The translations under genes and the position numbers were made by a program. The notes below the pieces were generated by a model that ran no database searches, was not told where the DNA came from, and saw only the letters and a program-made list of their open reading frames with translations. A stretch of DNA of 64,000 nt from Megalonaias nervosa (taxonomy: Eukaryota; Mollusca; Bivalvia; Unionida; Unionidae), in contig JAECUM010000840.1 in NCBI GenBank assembly GCA_016617855.1, positions 62,001 through 126,000 on the forward strand. Direction: 5' to 3'. This document shows, one piece after another, positions 13,657-26,480 of this stretch (its first letter is position 1; each line of letters opens with the position of its first letter).

Positions 13657-13878
13657 CAGTAGAACTTCGATTATCCGTCATGGTGTGGGACCGAGACCTC
13701 GACAGATATGAGAATAGACGGATAATAGAATATACACATTAAAAGTGTTATACAATAGACTGGGTCATAAAAAAATCATAATATCTACATGTACCTGTTT
13801 TTAATATTCTGATGTACAATGCCTGATGGTTAACAGAGACTGACGGTTAATTGGGTGCCAGATAATCAAGTTCTACCA
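13657..13878. mobile_element. pogo/Tigger-like MITE, 222 bp
   Basis: The left end CAGTAGAACTTCGATTATC and the reverse of the right end TGGTAGAACTTGATTATC form a terminal inverted repeat. TA dinucleotides flank both ends (13655-13656 and 13879-13880), as expected for Tc1/mariner/pogo insertion. The TIR matches the well-known pogo/Tigger consensus form CAGTAGAACCTCG. It has no coding capacity. Confidence 0.8.
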
Positions 13879-15547
13879 TATGTACATGCGTATGTATGTA
13901 TGATCAAATTTTGTTTGCAACCACTTATCCAGGACAATGGTTTCAGAAAATTCTCTTGTTCCACCTTACTTTTTTGTCCTAAAATTGTGATCACTTGCCG
14001 ATTTGATGAGATGTATGCACTTTAAAAAAAACTGGTTGATACTACACATTTGGCTACTTCACGTATACATGCTTTGGCTGCTGGATTTGATACAAATGTC
14101 CATGTACATGTCTGCCATCAGGACCAGAGCTAATCCAACAGTTGACAGCTGTGTCTGGATTGAAGTCTTCAAGCTCTGGTCCATTTGCTGAAATGTTCAT
14201 TAGAATCTGTAAATCTCTTAGTTTAAAGAATTGCTTAATAAAGTCTTGATCAAGTCTAAATCTTCATTCATATTCAGCATGGATGGGATTATAACAAACA
14301 TGATTTCTAACTGTTTGCATAACAGACTGTAAGAGAAGGTGATGTGTTCACTAAGTGTGTTCCAAGAATTTAAACAGATGGATGCAGTGACTGTTTGTAT
14401 CGCTAAGAGCGTTCCAAGGATTTTAACAGATGGATGTGGTGACTGTTTGTATCCCTTCCTTTTTTGCTCTAACTCAAATACTGCTGATGAATGGCAGGAT
14501 GGTCTTCCAAAGGTGACTGAGAAGAACCTACAAGTCTTCCCTTCCATATTTCATTAGAGACAACACTGGATGAATTTCCACCTTGTGCCAGTCTGGGATA
14601 TTGTCTACAATGACCTCAAAACATTGGTGCTTCTAAGTCAATAAATTCAAGCCAGGATAACAATTAATACAATGCAGTTGAAAATTTCTCTGTCTTTTAG
14701 TTATGTCACACCTGGAATGTTTTGCTACCACAGACTCTGGCAAATATCTCTTTGGAGAAATAGTTACCTGATACTCAGTTTCAGTCTCGTGTTTGATTAT
14801 TCCATTTTCACATAATTTTTCTTCTCTGAATATTCCTTATTACCATCCTTGCAAAAATAATTTAGCAGGCTCATTTTATCCAGAGAAAATAATCGCTTGC
14901 TTTACTACTTCCCAAGTGATCATTACATACATTTTGTTCTTAAAAAAGGAACAGAGGTTCATAAAGCAGCATCATTGTTTCGCTTCAAATACAATATTAA
15001 TTGTGGAAGTTAATCCTCAGTATAATCAATTAAAAATTAAAGAATAATCACTGTCATTTATAATGTCTGTAAAGTTCCCATCATTAATTTAATTATATTG
15101 AATTACTGTATTAAGGTCAGAGTGAGCTGCTTTTATCACGAGGATCTGGTCTGAGTAAACACAATAAAAAAGCTGCTTAAAACTTTATATCATACCAGAT
15201 CTGTTTTGTTTGCTGTTTTCTAATTTGTTGATAATTTGGTTGCTTGGCCCAGAACGCAGGCAAGCTGTAACAGAATATGTGCAAAATGGAATAGCTATCA
15301 GTGACCATTAGATATAAAAGTATAAGTATACAAGGAAAGAGGTAAAATCAAGGTAGGTAGGTAGGTAGATATGTAGGTATGCCTACAAGCCATAAAATTG
15401 TTAAGGTATAAACTGCTAGAAACTTTAGGAAAATAATCTCTTTCCAATCAATGTAAACATATACTCCTGAATGATTAAAATGATAAGATTTTAAGATCCT
15501 TAAAAGGCAGGTTAAATGCTATAGAAGCAGACAATTTTTCAATAGCA
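13879..15547. other. Non-coding sequence with a short GTAG repeat
   Basis: A (GTAG)n run lies near 15352-15370. A 50-bp direct duplication with ATTTxAACAGATGGATG lies near 14365-14450. No gene can be supported. Confidence 0.5.
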
Positions 15548-17165
15548 AATGACTCGATTACTAGTGTGAAATAACAAGTGTCCTAGGGATATAAAACATC
15601 AAGATTATTAGTGTGAAAAAACAAGTGTCTGGGGATATAAAACATCAAGATTACTAGTATGAAAAAACATGTGTCCTAGGGATATAAAACATGAAGATTA
15701 CTAGTGTGAAAAAAACAAGTGTCCTAGGGATATAAAACATCAAGATTACTAGTGTGAAAAAACAAGTGTCTGGGGAATAAAGCATCAAGTTTACTAGTGT
15801 GAAAAAAGAAGTGTCCTAGGGATATAAAACATCAAGATTACTAGTGTGAAAATACAAGTGTCCTAGGGATATAAAACATCAAGATTACTAGTGTGAAAAA
15901 ACAAGTGTCCTAGGGATATAAAACATCAAGATTACTAGTGTGAAAAAACAGTTGTCTGGGGATATAAAACATCAAGATTACTAGTGTGAAAAAACAAGTG
16001 TCCTAGGGATATAAAACATCAAGATTACTAGTGTGAAAAAACATAAGTCCTAGGGATATAAAACATCAAGATACTAGTGTGAAAATACAAGTGTCCTAGG
16101 GATATAAAACATCAGGATTACTAGTGTGAAAAAACAAGTGTCTGGGGAATAAAACATCAAGTTTACTAGTGTGAAAAAACAAGTGTCCTAGGGATATAAA
16201 ACATCAAGATTACTAGTGTGAAAAAACAAGTGTCCTAGGGATATAAAACATCAGGATTACTAGTGTGAAAAAACAAGTGTCCTAGGGGTATAAAACATCA
16301 AGATTACTAGTGTGAAAAAACAAGTGTCTGGGGATATAAAACATCAAGATTACTAGTGTGAAAAAACAAGTGTCCTAGGGATATAAAACATCAAGATTAC
16401 TAGTGTGAAAAAACAAGTGTCTGGGGAATAAAACATCAAGATTACTAGTGTGAAAAAATAAGTGTCCTAGGGATATAAAACATCAAGATTACTAGTGTGA
16501 AAAAACAAGTGTCCTAGGGATATAAAACATCAAGATTACTAGTGTGAAAAAACAGGTGTCTGGGGATATAAAACATCAAAATTACTAGTGTGAAAAAATA
16601 AGTGTCCTAGGGATATAAAACATCAAGATTACTAGTGTGAAAAAACATGTGTCCTAGGGATATAAAACATGAAGATTACTAGTGTGAAAAAACAAGTGTC
16701 CTAGGGATATAAAACATCAAGATTACTAGTGTGAAAAAACAAGTGTCTGGGGAATAAAGCATCAAGTTTACTAGTGTGAAAAAAGAAGTGTCCTAGGGAT
16801 ATAAAACATCAAGATTACTAGTGTGAAAATACAAGTGTCCTAGGGATATAAAACATCAAGATTACTAGTGTGAAAAAACAAGTGTCTGGGGATATAAAAC
16901 ATCAAGATTACTAGTGTGAAAAAACAAGTGTCCTAGGGATATAAAACATCAAGATTACTAGTGTGAAAAAACAAGTGTCGGGATATAAAACATCAAGATT
17001 ACTAGTGTGAAAAATCAAGTGTCCTAGGGATATAAAACATCAAGATTACTAGTGTGAAAAACAAGTGTCCTAGGGATATAAAACATCAAGATTACTAGTG
17101 TAAAAAAACAGGTATTTGGGGATATAAAAGACATATCAAAACTATTAGTGTGAAATAACAAGTGT
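15548..17165. repeat. 45-47 bp satellite array, about 35 copies
   Basis: The unit reads CAAGTGTCCTAGGGATATAA, then AACATCAAGATTACTAGTG and TGAAAAAA. Long (TCCTAGGG) and short (TCTGGGG) variants are interspersed. A run of variant units at about 15668-15830 (CATGTGTCC, then CATGAAG, then AATAAAGCATCAAGTTT) recurs in the same order at about 16646-16810. This indicates a higher-order duplication about 978 bp long inside the array. A related array lies at 25.9 kb. Confidence 0.95.
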
Positions 17166-17499
17166 CTGGGGATACTCATAATTACCAGTGTCCAGGGCAT
17201 ATACTTAATGGTGTTGGAGTTTTGTTCTATACAACAAAAGTGCGAGTGATGGCTGGATGGACACAGCATACAAAATATTCAGACCTGAAAATTTCTAAAA
17301 GTCAAAGACACATTTAGAAACAAGTGGGTGAATGATGGATGGATAAACCAAAAACTTTGATGAAAATGTTAAAAATATTGAAACTTAAAATTAAGAATAG
17401 CAAAAGAAACTTCTATATCAACAGTTGATCAAATTTCAAATATGTATGTATCTTGAATGGTTTTGGAGTTCTGCCACTGATGGAATGAAAGACAGAAAA

Positions 17500-17660
17500 A
17501 ACACATCAGCAAGAGACTCAAGTGGGCTTAATACTGCCCACCAGGCTAACATACAAAACACATTAGCAAGAGACTCAAGTGGGCCCAGTACTGCCGACCA
17601 GGCTTACACACAAAACACATTAGCCAGAGACTCAAGTGGGCCCAGTACTGTCCACCAGGT
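17500..17660 (+). repeat. 57-bp repeat, three copies, period of 19 codons
   Basis: The unit contains AGAGACTCAAGTGGGCC and CAGTACTGCC, with a 57-bp period. It stays open in one plus frame (peptide unit ARDSSGPSTADQAY), but the frame starts and ends without gene signals, so coding is unproven. Confidence 0.6.
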
Positions 17661-17749
17661 TTACATAGCAGTTGACCATTTCACTAAGCAGATTTATTTA
17701 GCACTATAAGATGCTATATACTGATAAAAAATATTCCCAAAGATCAAGG

Positions 17750-18975
17750 CATCATTAATATGCAGCCTCTTGCTCATAATCTAGGTCAGTCAAGATCTTG
17801 ATGATACTAACCCACTTTACTAAGTCTGACTGGATGGGAAGTATAGTCTCTAGATCTAGACAAGTAATACTTAATGAGATGTAAGACATCTTATTAACAT
17901 GAACAGGTCTTACTTATCATAGAACTGGTCAATGACAATAATATTATAAGCGTCTTTACAAGGTGGAGCAAAATATAATTGGGGTTTAGTCTGTACAGTG
18001 GTAACAAAATTAGCCAATCAGATACAATACTACTTCATTATTATGTGTAAATCTTACTAATAATCAAATTCATCCAATATCTTGATAATAGATGACAAAT
18101 GCTGGAGTGTAACCAGCTTGGCCAATCAAATGTAAGATCGTCTAATTAGCATGCACAAATCATTCTCCTTATCAAACTCATCAAAGGTCTAATAATAGAT
18201 GTACATAAGTACAAGTTCTAAGCTGGATCAAAATCAGATCAGAAAGAGCCAATCAGATGCAAAATCACCTTAATTAATATGCATGGACCTCACTCATTAA
18301 TGTTTTGATTAAAATCAGATATGCAATATGGCACCAAGAGTGGTAACATGATCAGCAGATCAGATGCAAGATTAACTCATTAGTATACATAGCTCTCTAG
18401 ATCACTTCATTAATATTCATGGTTTCTTGCTCATAAATGTGCTTATCCTAGATCTTTATGATTTGAGTCAAGTTAACAAGTTTGATTTAAAAAAACTGGA
18501 TTAGAAACAGACTGTAGAATAATAACAACATCAGCCAATCAAATGCAAGATCACCTAAATATTTTGTGCAGATCCCTTGCAATATAAACTACATCCAAAA
18601 TCTGGATGATATACGCATATATTCCACACCCAAACAAAATCAGATTAAAAATATGGCTCCAGTGTGGTAACAAGCTCAGCCAATCAGATCAAGATTATCC
18701 CAATAATATGTGTGGATTTCGCTCATTATCCAAGTTATACAAGATCTTGATAACATATGCATATATTCCAAGTCTGATCAAAGTCAGATATGACATAAGG
18801 CTTCCAAAGTGAGAACAAGCTCAGTTAATTAGATGCAAAATTACATCATTATTATGCATGGATCACACATATTATCCAACTCATCTGAGATCTTAATACT
18901 AATCTTGACTCAGAAATAAGGCTTCCAGAGTATTAACAAGCTCAGACAATCCAATGCATGATCACTTCATTAATA
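17750..18975. repeat. Diverged tandem repeat of about 130-180 bp
   Basis: Recurring blocks such as GCCAATCAGATGCAAGATCA, TTAATATGCATGG and CTCATCCAAGATCTTGATAA appear about eight times with heavy divergence. Non-coding. Confidence 0.65.
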
Positions 18976-18984
18976 CAAGGCATT

Positions 18985-21560
18985 CTGAAAGTTTGGAATG
19001 AATTGTTACAGCTTTTATTTGTTTGAATCTGTCAATAAACTTAAAGACGATCGACAGACAAAAATAGTTTTCTACAAAATGATCTGCAGATGCAGATGCT
19101 GCACACACTGGACTCCAGCCGCTATTTGCATGCCATATCATAGATAAATGAGAGTGACCATAATATGCTGGAGAGAAACAACAATTCTGCTACTAAACAA
19201 AAAGCCTGCGAACTACAGGTGATCACAGGGGCCTCTGTGATTAATATCAAGGCCTACTTAGACAAAGTTTACCCACAAAATTCTGTCATATTATATGCCT
19301 TATAGGTAATCGCATTATTTTAAAGATGTTACAAATCTCTGGAAGATAATCCACATTCTGGAAGATCATTGCCTGTGATTCATAAAAAGGAAATGGCTGC
19401 TGTGGAGGAAGCAGACGATGAAGATGCTTCAGACATGATGCTGGATGTTACTATTATCATGGGCATTCATTCACCAGCAGTTTTTTAAATATGTTTTTAA
19501 AGTACAGAAGAATCATTTGAAGCTCAGAAAGGTTTGTGCAAGATTTGTCCCACATTTGAAGATAGTTAATGAAAAACAAACTCAGGTTGAAATTACCAAT
19601 ATGAAATGAATGACCAGAGACATCTAAATGGCACTATCATATTTGATATTTTTCTGAACCTGACTCTGAGAATATACCTAAGTTTGGATTGGAGAAAATG
19701 TGTAGAGACCACCAATAATTAAATGTCGACAGAAAGTCAATAGAGTTTTATATGCATTCCGTACCTGTCTCTGCAAGTGTCATTGGAAATTTGTATGCCT
19801 CTAAGTGTTGCCAAAAGTTGTGAACACAACCAAACCACACTGGTATCTGAGGTATCCATCTACTCCACAACATTACACTGGCTGCCATAAAAAACAAAGA
19901 CTTTTTGAAGAAGCACAGCATCCAAACTATGCCACATCCTAAATACAGCCCTAATTTAGCTTTGCCACATTTTCCATACAGCCCTGATTTAGCTTTGCCA
20001 CATCATTTTGCTCTGCCATACTGCCCATGCAGCCCTGATTTCAGTTTGCCACATATTCCATACAGGCCTGATTTTGCTTTGCCACATCATCCATAAAGCC
20101 CTGACTTAGCTTTGCCACATCATCCATACAGCCCTGATTTTGCTTTGCCATATTGCCCATTCAGCCCTGATTTTGCTTTGCCACATCATCCATACAGCCC
20201 TGAATTAGCTTTGCCACATGGTCCATACAGGTCTGATTTTGCTCTGCCATACTGCCCATGCAGCCCTGATTTCAGTTTGCCACATATTCCATACAAGCCT
20301 GATTTTGCTTTGTCACATCATCCATAAAGCCCTGATTTAGCTTTGCCACATCATCCATACAGCCCTGATTTTGCTTTGCCATATTGCCCATTCAGCCCTG
20401 ATTTTGCTTTGCCACATCATCCATACAGCCCTGAATTAGCTTTGCCACATGGTCCATACAGGTCTGATTTTGCTCTGCCATACTGCCCATGCAGCCCTGA
20501 TTTCAGTTTGCCACATATTCCATACAAGCCTGATTTTGCTTTGTCACATCATCCATAAAGCCCTGATTTAGCTTTGCCACATCATCCATACAGCCCTGAT
20601 TTTGCTTTGCCATATTGCCCATTCAGCCCTGATTTTGCTTTGCCACATCATCCATACAGCCCTGAATTAGCTTTGCCACATGGTCCATACAGGTCTGATT
20701 TTGCTCTGCCATACTGCCCATACAGCCCTGATTTAACTTTGCCACATATTCCATACAAGCCTGATTTCGCTTTGTCACATATTCCATAAAGCCCTGATTT
20801 AGCTTTGCCACATTGTCCATACAGGCCTGATTTAGTTTTACCACATTGTCTATACAGCCCTGATTTTGCTTTGCCACATAGTCCATACAGACCTGATTTA
20901 GCATTGCCACATCATCCATACAGGCCTGATTTAGCTTTGCCACATCGTCCATAGAGCACTGATTTAGCTTTGCCACATCGTCCATACAGCCCTGATTTAG
21001 CTTTGCCACATTTTCCATACAGCACTGATTTAGCTTTGCCACATCATCCATACAGGCCTGATTTAGCTTTGCCACATCGTCCATAGAGCACTGATTTAGC
21101 TTTGCCACATCGTCCATACAGGTCTGATTTAGCTTTGCCACATTATCCATACAGCACTGATTTAGCTTTGCCACATCGTCCATACAGCCCTGATTTAGCT
21201 TTGGCACTTCATCCATACAGCCCTGATTTAGCTTTGCAACATCGTCCATACAGCCCTGATTTAGCTTTGCCATATCATCCATACAGCCCTGATTTAGCTC
21301 CAAGTGATATTTTTTGCTGAATCCCATTATCAAATATTTGTCATGGAGAAGACATTTTGAACACTGGTAGGCAGGTGGAAATACAGTTTTCAGCATATGA
21401 TACACATACCAAACTATGATGACAAATGTCATTTAATAACTGGATAATCAGACAAGGAAAGTGTGTAGAGATGCATGGGGAGTACTGTTCGCTAATAAAC
21501 AATACTGAACAATGTACTAATATGCAGAACGTTTTTAATACCCCTTGATATCACTCCTTA
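18985..21560 (+). pseudogene. Decayed mariner-family transposase with expanded catalytic motif
   Basis: Plus-strand frames, broken by many stops and frameshifts, carry the mariner transposase landmarks in order. INIKAYLDKVYP and SLEDNPHSGRS lie at about 19240-19370. LRKVCARFVPHL (the MRKVCARWVPRLL-type box) is near 19525-19560. IQTMPHPKYSPNLAL is near 19920-19960, the third catalytic aspartate motif (PHPPYSPDLAP-type). After a long minisatellite, a final PYSPDLAPSD is at about 21285 and the C-terminal RQGKCVEMHGEY box is near 21440-21475. The spacing between the first boxes fits a normal transposase, so the minisatellite is an insertion-like expansion of one motif. Terminal repeats are not clear. 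This copy is certainly inactive. Confidence 0.8.
19925..21310 (+). repeat. 33-bp minisatellite derived from the mariner catalytic motif, about 40 copies
   Basis: The unit GCTTTGCCACATCATCCATA followed by CAGCCCTGATTTA encodes an 11-residue repeat of the form PHHPYSPDLAL on the plus strand. A stretch of seven units (231 bp) is repeated nearly identically starting at 20112, 20343 and 20574, a higher-order repeat. The array begins and ends inside the matching motif of the surrounding mariner pseudogene, which shows where the unit came from. Long open frames exist on both strands only because the 33-bp unit lacks stops in several frames. Confidence 0.92.
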
Positions 21561-23611
21561 CTGAACTCAGTTGTGATGCATCTACAACTTCCACCAGAAG
21601 AAGGGCTAGATAAGTGACTTTTAAAGCTACACCCTACTATGTAAACAAGCAGGTAAATATATGATCAGAACTATGGACTCCAGACCATTAACATGATGGA
21701 TGAAGGACAAATGACAAGGCATGCAGGGTCATATCATAAGCCTGCTTGGTCATACAGACAGGTGACCTATGTAACTGGGTTGGTAGAGCTGAATAAAATT
21801 TCTTTTTTATTCTTTTTTCCACCAACCATTTACAGAGAGTGAATCATAGCTGCAAGACCAAATTTTACTCCTATGATGTGATACAATAGTTAACAATACA
21901 ATTCTCCATATAAATACTTCAATAATCTGCATTTGATTTAACTTGTTGTAAAGATGAACTGACTGATATAAACAGTACACAAAAGTAGCCATCATGGAAT
22001 CATGCATTATAGTCCATTTTCAATAGGTGCTAAATTTATTAGCAAAAATTTTACAAATTTTAGCGAGTGTGATGTGTAATACTGTTAACAATGAACAAAA
22101 TGAAATGCAACCAAGACACAACATTCAAAAATACCTTCAAAGCTTTTTTTACACAGTGGGGAGGGCCAAAAGATTTTGTGCTGACATCAGGAAACATGGT
22201 GGGTCAGGACTTTTGGGAACAGTAATTGAACTTGGAAGGTTGTCCGAAGAAAAGTATTGGATTATTGGGTGGGGTGTAAGTAAAAGCTAAAATACAACAT
22301 AGGAATTCAAAATAGTTTGTGACCAACAAAATTTAATATAAGATATACTATAAAATAATACATAAGTAATAACAAAAGTACCAACTAATTAGTTCACAAA
22401 TTTTAACATAGCAATACCATGTTAAGGTATATAGTACCTTCGGTTAGTGTTTGTTATTGGTCACAGATAAGCCCTCTTCATGGCATACCGACTAAAATAC
22501 ACAATACACCAAATTTCTGTTTTGTTTGACAACGAGTAATGTATGTTATGTACACAGTACAGCAAATTTATTCTTAAGACTACCTACACTTCCTTGTTTT
22601 CCAACCTACTCTTATCCAAGTTTTTTATATCATTGAGTGTTACCTGTTTATTTCTATTTCCTATTTTTGTTCAGTTTATAAATTATTCAATGTAATCCCA
22701 GATGTGTTTCATCCTGCTAATTTTAACAACATGTTTTATTAAAAATGTGATTCTCAACAGTCCTCATCACAGGCAACGTAACAGACAAACTGGCGACTAT
22801 TTTAGTTTTTCATTTTTAGTGGAGGTGGCCATACCTACTATCAGATTAGCAGAATTTTGTACAAACCTAGAAGCTGTATATGCCTGTATGTTTTTTTAAA
22901 TTTTTAGGATAAACTACTGAGCAGTTTTAGAGAAGTCTTCTTAAGATATTTCTGTTTTGTTGTAACTGCAGTGATGTCATATCTGATGGCAGAGTGGCAT
23001 CATTTGAATGAAAGGTATTCATGCCAGTACATTTTCTGTCAATTTCTAACGTGATTTTGGAGAAGTTAATTAAAGACTTACTATTTCTCGTAACAAAGAC
23101 ATTTCTGTTTTTATCAACAGTGGTCATGTCTGAAAGCAGATCAGCATGACATAAAATAACTTGAAATATCTTTTTGTCAAGATACTTTCTTTAAAATTTT
23201 GATCAAATTCTGTATAGGTTTTGTCATTTTAATGGATTTTACTATCTCAAGTAATGGCAGCCATATCTGAAGGAAGATTGGCATCATTTGTAATAACTGG
23301 AAAGACTTCAGTGCCACGATGCTTTCTGTCAAAGTTGCCCAAATTCTGTTCAGTGCTTTTAGAAATTCATCTGCTGGCAGAAAGGCTTCATTTGTCTAAA
23401 TATGAATATTCTTCATGCCATATTACTAGGTGCCAAATTTGGTCAAAATTGATCCAGTGAGAACATTAAAATAATAATTGCTGATGGACACACAATGGAG
23501 ATATGGCCATGCCATAAGCTCACTTAGCCAGAAGAGCTAAAAATGGAAAAGTGAATCAGTTTAGCCCATCAGTCATTCATAATGAAACTGGCCCATCAAT
23601 CAATCATCACG
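21561..23611. other. Non-coding; weak diverged repeats
   Basis: Loose repeats of about 150-300 bp (GGCAGCCATATCTGA, GCATCATTTG and TTTCTGTCAA blocks) lie at about 22930-23460. No gene with recognisable features. Confidence 0.5.
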
Positions 23612-23644
<33 letters not shown>

Positions 23645-23951
23645 TTTGGATATTTAACGTAGATTTTAAAAATTTGCAGTCTTATCACTACAATGTCCAC
23701 AGTGTGCAAGTTTATAGTGATGTCTAGCACTGGGGTATCATGCCAGAGACATGTAGCATCATGTCCCACTCAGTCACATTATCCTGAAACCAGGCCAACC
23801 TGTCCTAACACAAACCTCTTAATGTTGAGCACCTAACGAGGAGCTGTTAGTACCATTTTTCTAAGTCTTTCGTTTGACTTGGCCAGGGTTCAAACCTGCG
23901 ACCTCCTGCATCCGAGGCGGACGCTCTAACCACAAGGCCAACAGAGTGGTC
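23612..23951 (-). mobile_element. tRNA-derived SINE, minus orientation, with (GT)n tail
   Basis: Read on the minus strand, the head (about 23951 downward) has a tRNA-like A box (TGGCCTTGTGGTTAGAGCG) and a B box (GGTTTGAACCCT), followed by the conserved body and the tail ACGTTAAATATCC with a (CA)n run. It is one of three copies in the window (others at 33335-33663 and 60909-61230). It is the most diverged of the three. No tRNA gene function is expected because there is no complete cloverleaf. Confidence 0.88.
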
Positions 23952-24884
23952 TATCCATCAGGAAATTGGCCCATAAATCAATCATCATGAAATTGGCCAT
24001 GAAAACTTTAAATGGGTTAGTATAAAAGCTCAGTGTACCTACATCAGGGAGCCTGAATTATCTCCATATAAATGTGTGTTGGGTCATTGTTACTGGTAAT
24101 TAGCTAGGCTACTTATTATCTGATTAAGTACCAGTCCCTCATAGAGAACTCCCCAAGAAGCAAGACTCATTAATGTCTGTATTTTGTAAACACACAAGTG
24201 TAAGTTAACATACTAAATCAGACAAAATCTGATAAAAAAAATATGGCCTGTTGAGTGTTCACAAGTGTTGATGAATGGACAGAAAATGGAAGATGGATGT
24301 CAAAGTGAGCTAAAGATGGATGGATACAAAGCAAATCCCTTATCAAAAGAAATTCAAGCAAACTATGTCAACTCATACACTGGTGCCACAGATCTTCTGC
24401 CGGTAGACAGCCTCTGCACTTTCATATTTCTGTTGTTGAAACCAGACAGAGTCATGCAACAGTGGGGCAGCCATCCTGAGAAGGAAGAGAAATAATCACT
24501 ATTACCAATCAGTTCTCCTAACATGAAACCAAAATTTTTAATAGTCTCCATTAGCCATTGTAAAGATTAATTATCATGCTGAAAAACGTTCTAAAGTGAT
24601 CTGGAAAACATTTCTATCTAATGTTCTGTTTCCAATTTTTTTTTTCTCCTGACAATTTAAAATTTCTTTTTAAAATTTAAAATGTTCACTTTTAGTAAGC
24701 AATACCTACCTACCTAGCTTGTATAAAAGACTTGAAACTATAAAAACTTTTGTACAATATCAAGCCTGAGGTACTATAAAGAGTTTATAAAAAAAGATTA
24801 ATATTGTTTTGTCATTGTTTTTAAATCGTTTTTTGTTCTTAAAATATGATTAAGACGCTAGTATCATTGTGAACCCCTAAAAGC
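23952..24884. other. Non-coding sequence
   Basis: The flanks of the SINE carry a local direct repeat (GGCCCATxAATCAATCATCA). No gene is visible. Confidence 0.5.
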
Positions 24885-25062
24885 CAGATTTTGACACTGA
24901 AAGGGAACATGGATGTGTAAGAAAGCTTGCCAGGAGCCTCCAGTGGGTCAGTGGTTCTTCCAGGTGTTTTCCCAGGTTCTTCCAGCACCGAATATACTGG
25001 CCACATGTAAAGCCCAGCACGTGCTGAAAAATGGCGTTAAACACAAAAAACCAAACCAAACC
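24885..25062 (+). mobile_element. SINE-like dispersed repeat ending GGCGTTAAACAC-(AAACC)n
   Basis: The segment ends in CACGTGCTGAAAAATGGCGT, then TAAACAC and an AAACCAAACC tail. This ending is frequent in mollusc genomes. There is a weak B-box-like GGTTCTTCC but no good A box. Only one copy is present here, so the family assignment rests on recall. Confidence 0.4.
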
Positions 25063-25289
25063 ATGCATCAACAATTACCTGGATTAGCCAATGATAAGGC
25101 CTCACATTCAGCTCCCAACCTCAATCACAATTACAATATACAGTTAACCTGCTGAGGGTAACCAATCACAATATACATCATGTAGCCATAAATATGAAAG
25201 TTTCACACTGAATAAAAATATTTATTCCCACTTCCAGCTGTACTAGTTAAACAGCGCCTTTGGAGTAGGTATATAGGATGGAAGAATCT

Positions 25290-26480
25290 ATGCAGTTATA
25301 AAATGTAGGTTTGAGTGACCTTCTTTCACTGCAAGGATTTTGTACTAACAGAGATGCATCCATTTATTAGGTTTCATGACTGGAATATAAACAATGATCT
25401 TTAAACACAAAATTTCAACAAGGTAACTGAAGCATGAAATAATGTCACAGAGACCTATTTTGCACTAAAGATAAAGAACTTGTATAATTACAAAGTTTTG
25501 ATGATTCAAGCAAGATAGTATGCAAATAGCAAGCCAGAAACTTCTGTTGTCATGATCTAAACAAAAAGACTTAACCAAGGCCAGTAGCTGAAACACAGGT
25601 CATAATGGCCTTCTTTTGTTGTAACAGAGATGTGCATCATCATCAATTTCATGATTCAAGCATGAACAATAGGTCATGCTGACCTTTACGGTATGGGTGT
25701 GGTACTAAATGAGATTTATGCAATTCTAGGTTGTGGATTCAAAATGGATTAGTAAAAACACAAAATTTAAGCAAAGTCTCTATAGGATAAAATATGGGTC
25801 ACAGTGATCTTTTTTCAAGATGCATCATCTCACCAAATTTCATGATTCTGGTATAACAGCATTATAATGAAGGAAAAGACAACTGAAAGACACATCAAGA
25901 TTACTAGTGTAAAACAAGTGTCTAGGGATATAAAAGACACATCAAAATTACTAGTGTAAAACAAGTGTCAAGGGATATAAAAGACACATCACGATTACTA
26001 GCCTAAAACAAGTGTCTGGGGATATAAAAGACACATCAAGATTACTAGTGTAAAACAAGTGTCTGGGGATATAAAAGACACATCTAGATTACTAGTGTAA
26101 AACAAGTGTCTGGGGATATAAAAGACACATCAAGATTACTAGTGTAAAACAAGCATCTGGGGATATAAAAGACACATCAAGATTACAAGTATGAAAAAAG
26201 ATGTGTTCTAGGAATATGAAAGATGCATGAACTAAATGAACAACAAAACAGAGCTAGTAAAATGTGAAATTTAAATCACTGTATCCTTCTTTTTCTTCAC
26301 GAGTCTGGCACTAAGAGACAATCATTAAGTTTGATGATTCAAGCATAAACAGAATGTATGCAATAAATTTAAAACACTACACATACCAAAGACAGTGAAG
26401 CATAAAATACAAGTCAGAGTGAAATACCATTGTTATGAGTATAGTGTTTATCAAGATGCATCCCCTCACCAAGGCAATAC
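25290..26480. repeat. Diverged tandem repeat with an embedded satellite block
   Basis: Blocks of the type GGTCACAGTGACCTTCTTT, GATGCATCATC and TTTCATGATTCAAGC recur every 150-200 bp. The array is interrupted at 25885-26210 by the satellite listed separately. Confidence 0.6.
25885..26210. repeat. Second array of the 47-bp satellite family, about 7 copies
   Basis: Units ACATCAAGATTACTAGTGTA then AAACAAGTGTCTGGGGATAT are clearly related to the 15.5-17.2 kb array but form their own subfamily (AAGACACATC instead of AAACATC). The two arrays therefore homogenised separately. Confidence 0.92.

Noticed and set aside
15548..17165. Repeat array resembling a CRISPR at first sight
   Set aside because: Units are contiguous 45-47 bp repeats with no unique spacers, and the genome is animal.
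20623..21432. 269-codon minus-strand open frame with an 11-residue DDVAKLNQGCM repeat
   Set aside because: It is the complement of the 33-bp minisatellite, which is open on both strands; the plus strand carries the recognisable mariner motif.
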